From Treponema zioleckii (GTDB taxonomy: Bacteria; Spirochaetota; Spirochaetia; Treponematales; Treponemataceae), in assembly GCF_014737315.1 (NCBI RefSeq), contig NZ_JPUF01000003.1:1-64000 (forward strand): a stretch of 64,000 nucleotides of DNA, written 5' to 3'. Positions 27,068-37,301 of this stretch are shown here, piece by piece. Under the pieces are notes generated by a model, which saw nothing but the letters and a program-made list of their open reading frames with translations, did no database searches and was not told where the DNA came from. Each line of letters begins with the position of its first letter. Within the stretch, counting starts at the first letter, position 1. Both the position numbers and the translations under genes were made by a program.

Positions 27068-30000
27068 ATGATGAATCTGATAAAAAAAGTTCAGTTTGTT
27101 TTTCTCCTCGTTTGTTTTTCGTTTGGTTTGCCGAATTTTGCTTTTGCGTCGGATGAAGAAAATTCAACCGTAATCAAAATTGAGAACGCGCAAAAGTCGG
27201 AATACAAAAAAAACAAAGAGACCGACGAGGATTTGATTGTTCTTGAAGGGCAGGTAAAAGTTTCTGTTACAAAAGGCTCAAAAACGACCGTGATTGAGGC
27301 GGACAGGGTAAATTACAACCGTGCCACCGAAATGCTTTATGCCGAAGGAAATGTTTCTTTGAATCAGTCTTCCGGAAAATCGAGCGGTGGAGAGAGCGTT
27401 ACGGCAAACAGCCTGCTTTTTAATACATCAACGCTTGAGGGCGTTTTTGACAACGGCCGTGCCGTGCAGACTTCTAGCGACGCGATTAATCTTCCGAGCG
27501 GCTCGACTTTGATTGTTGCGTCGAATATTTTTGGCCGCGACTCCGACGGAACGATTGCTTTTAAATCTGGCGAACTTACTTTTTGCGATGACGAAAATCC
27601 GCACTGGCGAATTAAGGCTTCGAGAATCTGGCTTTTGCCGGGCGGCGAGTTTTCTTTTTTGAACGCGGTTCTTTACGTTGGCCGAATCCCGCTTTTGTGG
27701 CTGCCTGCGTTTTATTATCCGAAGGACGAACTTATTTTTAATCCTACGTTTGGTTACAAATATCGTGAGGGATATTTTATAAACACGACGACATATCTCT
27801 ATGGAAGAAAACCTAAAGATGCCGTAAGTACCTCCGCTTTGGGCAGTTCTTCTTCGTCTTCGTCGGACGATGATGACAAAATCAACTTTTTTAGTTTTAT
27901 GAATACAGGTGCGATGAAAGAGCAGGTTCGCGAGGGTCTTGTTCTTCATAATTTGAATGAGGATTTTACTGGCGACACAACGAATTATTTTAAGGTGCTT
28001 GCCGATTATTATTCAAATCTTGGTACAATGTTCGGTTACGATACAGTTCTTTCTCCGGGTTCTTACATGACGAGTTTTAAGTCAAATTTAAAAATTGGGT
28101 TTAGCAACACGGTTTTTAAGAAGAGCTCTGTCTATCTTCCTTATGATGAAAACGGCGAGATTCAAGCTGACAAGTCGAATTTTATGTCGTTTACGGCGCC
28201 GTTCAGATATCAGGCAAATCTTGCATTTACGATTGCAAAGCCTTTTTCTATGACGGTGAGCCTGCCTGTGTATTCAGATCCGTATTTTGACTACGATTTT
28301 AATAACCGTGCCGAAACTATGGACTGGATTGATTACGCAATGAGCGGAACCGATACCGACGATGACGATGACAGCGTGACAGAAACTTCATCTTTTACTT
28401 GGAACGTGAACGGTTCATATTCATTCAAATTGCCGGATGTAATCAATCCGTGGATTTCTAGCCTTGCGGTTTCGAGTTTTAGCTCTTCTGTTGTTTATTC
28501 GTCAAAGGCGAATACAAAACTTTCTTCCGACGAACGATATTCTTCAGAGTGGGAAGCATACACTCCGGAACGAAAATTTTACTATCCGTCGCTTGTAACG
28601 CCTTTTAAAACGACAGGTAAAATTGCCGGAACTTTGATTCAGATTCCAGCAAAGTCAACTTCCTCATCAAAATCTTCTTCTCAGAGTTTGACGCTCAATG
28701 TGCCCGAAGAACTTATGACGGAAGAAGAAATTCAAAAAAAACGTGAGGAAGAGGAAAAGAAAAAGGCAGAGGCCGAAAAAAAGATTCTGATGAGACAAAA
28801 AATGAGTCTGATTCTGAAAAAAAAGATGAGAAAAAAACTGAAAAAGATGAGAATGTGATTTTTGGTGAAAGTGCGCTTCCTTTAATCACAACATCGGCCG
28901 GCAGCGTAAAATCGATTGGCGGGCTTACGTACACGCTTGGTTACTCTGTTACTCCTGATTTTACATCGCAGATTTCGTATGCGTCTTCAAATCTTAATAC
29001 TCCGGAGGATTTTGAATGGAAAAACATGCAGTCAACTTACATTCAGGTAAAATCTCCTGCAGTCCTTACGAGTACGCTTGGCTACCGTGACGGATTTATT
29101 TCGCTCACAGACGCGTTCACTTTTAACCCTGTTTATCAGACTCACCCATATTTGAACGACGACAGCGATAACGGCGGATACAGCGAGTCTTCTATAAAAT
29201 CGATAAAGAACGCAGACTTTAATGCACGAAAGCTTGACCTTACCGACGTGAACACGCTTACTTTTAAGCCGTTCAATTACACCGAACATTTTTCGGGCAC
29301 GTCGATTGCATGGAATTCAACCGTAAAAATGATTCGCACCGAGTACGTTGGCACTGACCCGGAGGAGCCTGAGTGGGAATATCTTACGATGGAGCTTTGG
29401 GACGATGATTGTGTTACGACTCACACCCTGAGTGCAACGCTTGCGGCAACGGAAGGAGATTTTTCGCAGTCATTTGTGCTCACTTCAACTTTGCCACCTC
29501 AGGTTGACGCTTACTACGGCACGCTCACGCTGGGCTTTCCTTACGTAACGTTTACGGCGGCTTCTGGAATCAAGCAGAAAAGCTCGGATGATTCAACTTG
29601 GGTTAAGCAGGATTTGAGCCAGTCCCTTGCGATAAATCTTTTTTCGAGCAATTTAAAATTCACTCAAGCCTACGTTTATGATTTTGAGGAAGATGAACCC
29701 GAATCGTTCAAGCTGTCTCTTTCGGGATATGGCGCGCAACTTGCCTACACTTCAAGTTACGTTGCAGGATATTCTTTTGAAAGCGGGCAGGGCTGGAAGT
29801 CCAACAGTTCTGATGACAAAAAATTCCAGCCGTATTCTTTGAGTTTGGCTTACACAAAGCCTTCGAAGACTTTTAAGTATTGGAACGACAGAATTTCTTT
29901 TGCACCTACACTTTCAACGAGCGTTGTCTATGATTTTTTGCGCCCGACAAGCAGTTATTTTGTCTTTAAGCCGGGAATCACTTTTAAAATCAACAGTTTC

Positions 30001-30390
30001 TTGGACTTGACGTTCAGCGCGGAATCTAGGAACAGTTGTATCTATCGATATTTCTGCCCTGAAGATGATTATAATTATTATTATAGCGGAAACGGTGAGC
30101 GAAATATCATTCAGGATTTGATTGATTCGTTCAGATTTGATGACGAGAACAAACGAAAGAATTCTGCGTTCAAGATGAAGAGCTTAAAAATTGACGTAAC
30201 GCACGATTTGGATGACTGGGATTTTAATTGCGAATTCAGCGTTTCGCCGCGTTATGTTGCGGCAACAACTTCAAAAAAAGCTTATTACGATTTTAGTCCG
30301 TATTTTACGATTAGTGTTTCCTGGCGGCCACTTTCGAGCATGAAGACCGAGATTGTAGATAAATACGGCGAATGGCAGCTGAACCCGTAG
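27068..30390 (+). CDS. lptD: LptD/OstA-like outer-membrane assembly protein, frameshifted
   Basis: Outer-membrane beta-barrel of the LptD family, which inserts lipopolysaccharide or related glycolipid at the cell surface. A signal peptide is followed by an OstA beta-jellyroll domain (about residues 40-170, VLEGQVKVSVTKG... IEADRVNYNRATEMLYAEGN), then the conserved IPLLWLPAFYYPKDEL and a long Ser/Thr/Tyr-rich barrel. The frame breaks at the A7 run at 28776-28782. One extra A joins it to the frame that continues to 30390, giving about 1107 residues. The break lies in a Lys/Glu-rich insert (about residues 555-600) inside the barrel region. As read, the first part ends at 28858. Confidence 0.85.
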
Positions 30391-30509
30391 AGTTTGTGGT
30401 AAAAAATCTTGCGGTCGTTCACTGTGGCGTTTCATAAATTGGTACCGCCGTGTTTGCTATTTTAATTAGAGACTGTTTGGAGGAATGTAGAAGAAAATCT
30501 GTATTCTAT

Positions 30510-30538
30510 TTGAAAAATATATGATTCTCTATTACAAT
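30510..30538 (+). promoter_or_regulatory. Predicted sigma-70 promoter of the phoH operon
   Basis: TTGAAA, a 17-base spacer and TACAAT. Start would be near 30545, about 58 bases before the phoH start codon. Confidence 0.6.
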
Positions 30539-30602
30539 AAAATAATACCTAAAAACGTCTTTAATATTTTTGATGTTTTGGGGAAATCTTAGGATAAAAA
30601 AA

Positions 30603-31559
30603 GTGTGTAACGAATATAAAATTGTACTTCAAGATTCAGATATCCTTTCTCGTATTTGCGGAACCAACGACTCGAATTTAAAACTTATTGAATCACATTT
30701 GGGGGTGCCTGTTTTTTCTTATGGGAACGAGCTTTCCATAAATTCGGAAGATCCTCGTTTGTGCGAGCAGTTTAAATTCATAATTGACAGAATTTCTGAT
30801 GAAATTTCTGAGTGCGGTGAGAGTTCTGTCGATTTGATACAATCTGTGCTTGTTACTGGTGAGCAGACTCGCCAGAATTTTAGTGCCGGAAAATATGCGA
30901 TTGCGATTCCTGGCGGAACTCACAAAATTTATCCTAAAACGCGTAATCAGGCTGAGCTTGTAAAGGCAATGCGGAAAAATGACTTGGTGTTTGCTGTTGG
31001 ACCTGCAGGAAGCGGAAAAACTTTTCTTGCCGTGGCGGAGGCGTTGAGTCTTGTTCTTTCAAAAAAAGTGAATTCTATAATCCTTACGCGACCGATTGTG
31101 GAGGCGGGGGAGAGTCTTGGGTATTTGCCCGGTGATTTGCAAGATAAAATCAATCCTTATTTAAGACCTCTTTATGACTCTATGAATTCATGCCTTCCTC
31201 GTGATATTATGCATAAATTGACTGAGAACGGAATTATAGAGATTGCGCCGCTTGCGTATATGCGGGGACGCACTCTTAATAATTGTGCCGTTATCCTCGA
31301 TGAGGCTCAGAATACAACAACTGAACAGATGAAAATGTTCCTTACCCGTATGGGTGAGAATGCAAAAGTTTTTATAACCGGAGATGTTACGCAGATTGAT
31401 CTTCCGAAGAAATTTCGTTCAGGATTGGTTCATGCACTGAGAATTTTGCGTGGAATTCCTGAAATCAGCATTGTGGAGCTTGACGGCTCTGATGTTGTGC
31501 GATCGAGACTCGTAAGAAAAATCGTGCAGGCGTATGAAAATGACAGAGCAGATGAATAG
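30603..31559 (+). CDS. phoH: PhoH-family ATPase (PhoL)
   Basis: 318-residue cytoplasmic P-loop ATPase linked to RNA metabolism and ribosome maturation. An N-terminal KH-like region (about residues 1-80) is followed by the PhoH domain: QAELVKAMRKNDLVFAVGPA, Walker A GPAGSGKT, Walker B CAVILDEAQNTT and the FITGDVTQIDLP motif. GTG 30603 was chosen because AGGA stands 8 bases upstream; an ATG at 30570 lacks one. It overlaps the following HD gene by 26 bases. The phoH-pgpH-ybeY order is common in bacteria and supports the call. Confidence 0.92.
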   Translation: MCNEYKIVLQDSDILSRICGTNDSNLKLIESHLGVPVFSYGNELSINSEDPRLCEQFKFIIDRISDEISECGESSVDLIQSVLVTGEQTRQNFSAGKYAIAIPGGTHKIYPKTRNQAELVKAMRKNDLVFAVGPAGSGKTFLAVAEALSLVLSKKVNSIILTRPIVEAGESLGYLPGDLQDKINPYLRPLYDSMNSCLPRDIMHKLTENGIIEIAPLAYMRGRTLNNCAVILDEAQNTTTEQMKMFLTRMGENAKVFITGDVTQIDLPKKFRSGLVHALRILRGIPEISIVELDGSDVVRSRLVRKIVQAYENDRADE

Positions 31560-33579
31560 TTTGTTTGAAAAACAGCTTTTGGCACATTCAGATGTGCATA
31601 ATTTTGACAAAGACTCAAAAGATGTCAAAACGGACAACTTTATAAAAAAAGTTTTGCGCGTCGCCTTAAAAAATTGGGGATTTATTCTATTATATATCCT
31701 TACTTTTACGGTTGTTGCGGGAATCGTTTATTTTGATGCGAATACCACGGAGATTTTCTTTTCGTACAACGACAAAAAAATGGAAGTTGGTCGAATTTAT
31801 CTCGGCGACAAGGATATTGTGGCTCCGCGTTCAATGCCTGCCGATGCCGCTTATCCGATTGATATTGAGGAAGGCGAGGTAATCCAAAAAGTCGGTACCG
31901 AAATTACGGAAAATGCGATTTTAAAAATCAAAAAAATCTCAGATTCTCCTGTAATTGTTGACTATCGTGTTTTCTGCAACCGGCTTCTTTACCTCCTTCT
32001 TTTGTCTGCCTTGTGGATTGTGATTTTTAATCCGATAATTCTTGGTCGCAAACTTCTTGTGAAAGAAGCGATTCTTGAAACTGTCCTTTTTGTTTTTGTG
32101 TTCTTTGTGGCTGCTTTTGCAGACAAGGCGACGTTCTTTCAGAGCCCGTTTGCTCTTTCTGTAGTGATTCCGTCAGCATTCAGTGCGTTCCTTGTGTCAA
32201 TTCTTTTTGGTCAGCATTCAGCTTATCTTTTCTCGGCGGTTATGGGGCTTGGCGTTCTCGGTGCCGCCGACTTCCACATTGTCCCGATGATTTTTACGAT
32301 TGCTACTGGCGTTTCGGCTTCAAGAATTGTTCGTTCAATCGAAAAAAGAATTGATTTGGTATTTGCGGGGCTGATTCAGGCGCTTCTTGCCTGTGTTTTT
32401 GAACTCGTTTTAAAAGTGATTTTTAATGGCGACATGAAAGATGCACCGTTCGTTTTCCCTGGAATTGCGTTTAACGGATTCATTTCGGGAATTCTGGTTT
32501 TGGGGCTTCTTACTCCGCTTGAATACATTATGAACACTGCTTCGGTTTTCCGTCTCATGGATTTGAGTGACCAAAATGCAGCTGTTCTTCGAAAAATGCT
32601 TGTTGTTGCCGGTGGTACTTACAGCCATTCGATGATGGTTGGAACCCTCGCAGAAAATGCTTGTAAGGCGATTGGCGCAAATCCGCTTCTTGCCCGTGTC
32701 GGTGCTTACTATCATGATGTGGGAAAAATGGAGCAGCCGGAATATTTTACAGAAAATAGTCAGAGCGGACATAATCCACATGATGATATTTCGCCTGAAC
32801 TTTCTGCGCTTATAATTAAGCGCCACGTTCAGAGCAGTCTTGAAAAGGCAAAACAGTTGCGTTTGCCAAAACAAGTTGTTGATATAATCGGCGAGCATCA
32901 TGGAAACAGCGTGATAGCTTTCTTCTATAATAAGGCTCTTCAAATTGCTGCAAAAACTCATGGCGGAGACACTTCGTCGGTTTCGCTTGAGGATTTTACG
33001 TATCCTGGGCGCCCTCCTGTAACGAAAGAAAGTGCTGTCGTAATGCTTGCAGATACGGTTGAGGCTGCTTGCCGTTCCCTCGACAATCCGACGCCAGAAA
33101 ACATTGAGAAATTTATTGCAAAACTCATTGCTGGAAAAATTGAAGGCCATCAGCTCGACAACTGTCATTTGACTTTTGGCGAACTTACGCTCATAAAAAA
33201 TGCGTTCCTTCAAATTTTGGTCGGCCATTATCACACGCGTGTTAAGTATCCAAATCAAAAGGATCCTGACGCTGATTCAAAAGATTCTAAGGCGGAAGAA
33301 ACAAAAAGAATCGAAGCTGCAGAAGATAACTCTGAAAAAAAAGAAAAAGCAGAATCTGAATCGTCTGAAGTTGAAAAAAAAGATGAAATTTCTGAAGATT
33401 CAAAAAATCAACTTTCTGAAAGTGCAGAAATTGTTCCTGAAAAAGATGAATCTGATGACGACGATGAAAAAAAGAAAACTTCGGGAATTCTGATTGTCGA
33501 TCAGAAAGACGTGGAAGGTGATGATTCCGTTTCGCCTGATGATACGACTGTTCGAGAGGAGGATGATAAAAATGAGTAA
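31534..33579 (+). CDS. pgpH: 7TM-HD phosphohydrolase (PgpH/YqfF family)
   Basis: 681-residue membrane protein. In Firmicutes, PgpH degrades the second messenger c-di-AMP. After a cytoplasmic N-terminus there is one membrane segment (about residues 48-68), a short extracytoplasmic domain, a block of about seven membrane segments (residues 145-350), and an HD domain with GTYSHSMMVGTLAENAC, YYHDVGKMEQPEYF and IIGEHHG. The metal-binding His/Asp set is complete. The last 110 residues are a highly charged Glu/Lys/Ser tail, unusual for the family. The gene is coupled to phoH upstream and ybeY downstream. c-di-AMP as substrate is inferred from the family. Confidence 0.88.
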   Translation: MKMTEQMNSLFEKQLLAHSDVHNFDKDSKDVKTDNFIKKVLRVALKNWGFILLYILTFTVVAGIVYFDANTTEIFFSYNDKKMEVGRIYLGDKDIVAPRSMPADAAYPIDIEEGEVIQKVGTEITENAILKIKKISDSPVIVDYRVFCNRLLYLLLLSALWIVIFNPIILGRKLLVKEAILETVLFVFVFFVAAFADKATFFQSPFALSVVIPSAFSAFLVSILFGQHSAYLFSAVMGLGVLGAADFHIVPMIFTIATGVSASRIVRSIEKRIDLVFAGLIQALLACVFELVLKVIFNGDMKDAPFVFPGIAFNGFISGILVLGLLTPLEYIMNTASVFRLMDLSDQNAAVLRKMLVVAGGTYSHSMMVGTLAENACKAIGANPLLARVGAYYHDVGKMEQPEYFTENSQSGHNPHDDISPELSALIIKRHVQSSLEKAKQLRLPKQVVDIIGEHHGNSVIAFFYNKALQIAAKTHGGDTSSVSLEDFTYPGRPPVTKESAVVMLADTVEAACRSLDNPTPENIEKFIAKLIAGKIEGHQLDNCHLTFGELTLIKNAFLQILVGHYHTRVKYPNQKDPDADSKDSKAEETKRIEAAEDNSEKKEKAESESSEVEKKDEISEDSKNQLSESAEIVPEKDESDDDDEKKKTSGILIVDQKDVEGDDSVSPDDTTVREEDDKNE

Positions 33580-34051
33580 TCGTGTTTTGATTTCTTTGCA
33601 GGACGGTTTGCAGGAGCCTGAGTGGCTTTCTAAAATCGAAGATTTTGAAAATAAAGTTCTCGAAAAACTTGGTTATGACGGTGAAGAAATTTCTATTTTC
33701 TTCTGCAACGACGAGTTTATTCAGGAATACAATAAGAATGACCGCGGAATAGATGCGCCTACAGATATCCTAGAGTATGAAAATGGAGATTCTTACGAAG
33801 ACGAGGATGGAAATTCTTGGTTAATTGCCGGTGACATGCTTTTGAGTCTTGAAACTCTTCCCAAAAATGCGGAATATTTTAATGTTTCGGAGAACGAGGA
33901 GTTAAAACGCCTTCTGATTCACGGGACGCTGCATTTGAATGGCATGGATCATGGAGAGTCGCACGTTGAGCCTGGAATCATGCCTACGGATGAAATGTTA
34001 AAATTACAGGAAGAGGTGCTGAAATCCTTTTCCGAAGTGAAATTAATATAG
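33572..34051 (+). CDS. ybeY: Endoribonuclease YbeY
   Basis: 159 residues. YbeY is a zinc-dependent factor for 16S rRNA 3'-end maturation and ribosome quality control. The diagnostic motif HGTLHLNGMDHGES supplies three His ligands. The upstream part has the DAPTDILEYE motif (family pattern TDVLSF) and AGDMLLS. The ATG at 33572 follows GAGGAGG and overlaps the stop of pgpH (ATGAGTAA), so translation is coupled; an upstream start would add 26 shadow residues. Confidence 0.94.
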   Translation: MSNRVLISLQDGLQEPEWLSKIEDFENKVLEKLGYDGEEISIFFCNDEFIQEYNKNDRGIDAPTDILEYENGDSYEDEDGNSWLIAGDMLLSLETLPKNAEYFNVSENEELKRLLIHGTLHLNGMDHGESHVEPGIMPTDEMLKLQEEVLKSFSEVKLI

Positions 34052-34897
34052 ATGGAAATTTTTATGGGACTTTTTAAATTCGGAAAAAAGAAAGATGAGG
34101 ACGTAAACTCTAGTAGCCCGGCTAAGTCGGAAAAAATAAAAACAGATTTAGACCGGGCTCAGGAAGAAATTCTTATTGAAGAAAAAAAAGACATGATAAA
34201 AGGAATCGAGGATCTTTCTGAAACTTCCGTAAAAGAGGTTATGATTCCGAGAATTGACGTGGATTTTATTTCGATCGACACACCGCTGAATGAGCTTCTC
34301 GAAAAAATTTCGGAAAGCGGACATTCGCGTTTTCCGGTTTACAGCGAGTCTATAGATAACGTTGTTGGCGTTCTTTACGTTAAGGATATTATTAAGGCAT
34401 TTTCTCGAAAGGAAAGTGTTTCTCTTGAAAAAATTATCAGAAAAGCGTATTTCATTCCTGAATCAAAAAAAATCGACGGGCTTCTTCGCGAATTTAAGCG
34501 TCGTCATATTCATATTGCGATTGCGATCGATGAATACGGCGGAATTTCTGGTATCGTCTGTATGGAAGATATTATAGAAGAAATTGTCGGCGATATTCAG
34601 GACGAATTTGATAATGAGCGCGAGGATATCGTTTCCTTGGGCGAAAACATTTGGCTTTGTGATGCCCGCGTGAATCTTGACGACTTGAACGAAACTATTG
34701 GTTCAAAATTCCCAACAGAGGATTTTGATACTCTTGGTGGTTTTGTTTTAGATTTGGTCGGACGTATTCCTGTAAAGTACGAGAAAATTGAGTATGAAAA
34801 TTACGAGTTCATTGTTCAGGATATGGAAGGTCATAGAGTCAATTTAATAAAAGTTATTAAAAAGACCGATTTAAATTCTGCCGAAGATAAAGAGTAG
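34052..34897 (+). CDS. CBS-domain CorC/HlyC-type protein
   Basis: 281 residues. Two CBS domains (about residues 65-190; LSETSVKEVMIPRIDVDFIS, SRFPVYSESIDNVVGVLYVKDI, VCMEDIIEEIVGDI) are followed by a CorC_HlyC transporter-associated domain (about residues 200-275). There is no membrane domain, so it resembles CorC, a soluble regulator implicated in Mg2+/Co2+ handling. The ATG begins on the base after the ybeY stop codon. A second ATG 12 bases in (MGLFKFGKKK) is equally possible. The family often sits beside ybeY. Confidence 0.88.
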   Translation: MEIFMGLFKFGKKKDEDVNSSSPAKSEKIKTDLDRAQEEILIEEKKDMIKGIEDLSETSVKEVMIPRIDVDFISIDTPLNELLEKISESGHSRFPVYSESIDNVVGVLYVKDIIKAFSRKESVSLEKIIRKAYFIPESKKIDGLLREFKRRHIHIAIAIDEYGGISGIVCMEDIIEEIVGDIQDEFDNEREDIVSLGENIWLCDARVNLDDLNETIGSKFPTEDFDTLGGFVLDLVGRIPVKYEKIEYENYEFIVQDMEGHRVNLIKVIKKTDLNSAEDKE

Positions 34898-34961
34898 AAA
34901 AAGGACGGATTTCAAAAATTTAGTTCTGGACTGACAAAATAAAACTTGAGAGACGAAAAAC

Positions 34962-37100
34962 ATGAAATTTATAAATAAGATTTTTAGTTTGAAGATTATT
35001 GCGTTGTTTCTGACATTGAGTTTTTCATCCCAGCTGATTGCCCAACGGTCAAATCAGCAGGGGGCGATGGCTCTTTACAAACAGGGACTCGATAAGCAGA
35101 ATCATGATGATTTTTATGGTGCTGCCGAGGATTTTCAGCAGGCTCTTCAAGTTAATCCATCTTATGGGGATGCGTGGTTTCATCTCTCCCAGGTGACGTA
35201 TGCGGTCGGAGATTATTCGCTTGCGTTGACCTATCTTGATTCAGCGGAAAAATATGCAAAAAATCGCAGTGAAATTTTGAATCTTCGCGGAATGATTTAT
35301 ATTTCTCTCGGAAAACTTCCGGAGGCGCGTAAAGTTTTTAACGATATCTTAAAAACTTACCCAAATGACATTGATGCTCGATTTGGTCTTGCGGAACTTG
35401 ATTTGTATGATGGAAGCGTTATTGGCGCTCAGAAACTTTATTTGGATGCGTTAAAACGTCAAACGAATAACCGAAAGGCGCTTTTGGCATTGGCATTGCT
35501 TTCTGCGGAACAGGGCAACGATGCTGCCACAAAGAAATATATCGATCAGGCTCTCCGCTACCATTCAGGCGAGGCAGAAGTTCACTATTTGGCAGCGTAC
35601 CTTGAAGCAAAGCAAGGAAATCTTGCCGAGGCTGAGCGGCGTGCACGTTCTGCTGTGCAAATCGAAAGTGATTTTACGAATGCATATGTTCTTCTTGCGA
35701 CTATTCTTTATTCCCAGGACCGTTTTGATGATGTTATAGATGTTTGTGATTTTTTAATCGCCAAAAAACGCAAGACGGGGGAGGCCTGGTATTTAAAAGG
35801 TCTCTCGCAGTATAAAAAGGGCGAAATGGAAAATTCTATTGCAACGTGGACGACGGCCCTTACAATCAAACCAGATGATGAGCTTATGCGTGATGCTCTC
35901 GAACTTGTGGTAATCGGAAATCTTCCTATTGAGGATTCCCGCCGACCTACATGGGCAAAATATCACATAAAAAAAGCTCGCGATTACGCTAAAGCTTATA
36001 TGGGTGAAGAGGCTCGTTATGAATATCAGCGGGCGTTAAAGCTTAATCCGAATGATACTGTGGTTCGGGCAGAGTTTGCTGAATTGCTTGCTAAATCTGG
36101 TTTGCATGAAATTTATTTGAATCAGATGAAGTTCATTCAGAATCAGCAGAAAGAAAATGGCAAAAATGATTCAACGAAAAAAACTTATGCACAAACTCGA
36201 GCAGAGGATATTATTGAATCGTATGAATCTCTGATGAAATATTCGCTTTCGGCAAAATGGAATGTGGATCCTTTCTATCTTGATAAAATCCGTTGGCACA
36301 TTGGTTTTTATTACACAAAAAACACTTCGCAGTTTTTGCATCCAGAGGCAGAGGAAGTTGTTACAGGTATGGCTGCTGATATTTTTAGTGGAATTGCGAC
36401 GACTTCGATAGCTGTTCAGAATTCGCCTGTCAAAAACTATGGAGAAGCGTACCGATTGGCTCGTCAGAACAAAATGGACTATTTTGTTCTTATGAAAGTT
36501 GAGGAAAGTGAGCGTGAAGTTTCTCTTGATGCTGTAGTTTATTCAGGTCGCACTGGAACTGAAACAACTCGCTTTAATTATTTTAGGACTGGCAATGACA
36601 GAGTTTCATCTGTTTTACGTGCATTCAGACGGGATTTGCTTGGCATTCTTCCTGTTCGCGGAAAGATAATTGACAGAAGCGTTAATGAGCTTTTGGTAGA
36701 CCTTGGAAAAGTTGAGGGAATGAAAGAAGGCGTCGTTCTTGACGTTATAAAAGTTGGTCAAATTCAGACAGAGGACAAAGGTCCTGGCGTAAGATTCAAC
36801 AGTAAGGATTATCTTGGAAAAATTACAGTTTCTAAAGTTGGCGAAGAAATTTGTCAGGGAACTTTTGAACAGTCTGGATTCTATGACCGGGTAAATGTTG
36901 GTGATGAAGTTTTGGTTCGCTCAATGCCTGCCACGACAAATGCAGATGCCGCAGTTTTATCTGATACGGCTCCCGTTGCTGGCGAAAATGGTGACAGAAT
37001 CCTTCCTGAAGATGGAACTGCAAAAAAACGTTTGAATGCTGAAGAATTGGGCTTGGTAAAAACACCTGCAATCATTGATATGATTCGTGCAATCAGATAG
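34962..37100 (+). CDS. Exported TPR-repeat protein (712 aa)
   Basis: A signal peptide (ALFLTLSFSSQLIAQ) is followed by about eight tetratricopeptide repeats in residues 30-400, for example YKQGLDKQNHDDFYGAAEDF and AWFHLSQVTYAVGDYSLALT. The C-terminal 250 residues are a beta-rich domain of a type seen in treponemal envelope proteins (TGMAADIFSGIATTSIAVQN; DYFVLMKVEESEREVSLDAV). A final beta segment of the flagellar-P-ring/FlgT-like kind (LLVDLGKVEGMKEGVVLDVI) suggests ligand or protein binding. Probably a periplasmic scaffold. No enzyme motif is visible. Confidence 0.8.
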   Translation: MKFINKIFSLKIIALFLTLSFSSQLIAQRSNQQGAMALYKQGLDKQNHDDFYGAAEDFQQALQVNPSYGDAWFHLSQVTYAVGDYSLALTYLDSAEKYAKNRSEILNLRGMIYISLGKLPEARKVFNDILKTYPNDIDARFGLAELDLYDGSVIGAQKLYLDALKRQTNNRKALLALALLSAEQGNDAATKKYIDQALRYHSGEAEVHYLAAYLEAKQGNLAEAERRARSAVQIESDFTNAYVLLATILYSQDRFDDVIDVCDFLIAKKRKTGEAWYLKGLSQYKKGEMENSIATWTTALTIKPDDELMRDALELVVIGNLPIEDSRRPTWAKYHIKKARDYAKAYMGEEARYEYQRALKLNPNDTVVRAEFAELLAKSGLHEIYLNQMKFIQNQQKENGKNDSTKKTYAQTRAEDIIESYESLMKYSLSAKWNVDPFYLDKIRWHIGFYYTKNTSQFLHPEAEEVVTGMAADIFSGIATTSIAVQNSPVKNYGEAYRLARQNKMDYFVLMKVEESEREVSLDAVVYSGRTGTETTRFNYFRTGNDRVSSVLRAFRRDLLGILPVRGKIIDRSVNELLVDLGKVEGMKEGVVLDVIKVGQIQTEDKGPGVRFNSKDYLGKITVSKVGEEICQGTFEQSGFYDRVNVGDEVLVRSMPATTNADAAVLSDTAPVAGENGDRILPEDGTAKKRLNAEELGLVKTPAIIDMIRAIR

Positions 37101-37114
37101 AAGCTTGATAAAAA

Positions 37115-37178
37115 GGAGACGCTAAAAGTTTACTCAGAAATTAGAGAGTTCTATAGAGCGTTTCCTGCATTTTTTTTT
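37115..37178 (+). terminator. Inverted repeat and T-run after the TPR gene
   Basis: GGAGACGCT (37115-37123) pairs with AGCGTTTCC (37157-37165), 8 of 9 positions, and nine T follow four bases later. Terminator-like, with a large 33-base loop. The repeat arms match those at 23898-23946. The remaining gap to 37301 holds only a small AAGTTTTT/AAAAACTT hairpin near 37225. Confidence 0.5.
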
Positions 37179-37301
37179 GACAAAACGCGACCTTTCTTAA
37201 AGTGAGACGGAAAACTGAAGCTCAAGTTTTTCTAAAAAAAACTTAGTGGAAAACCTACTAGAAGTGCTTTTTTGTCTAAAAAATATTTATAACGTTTTCC
37301 C

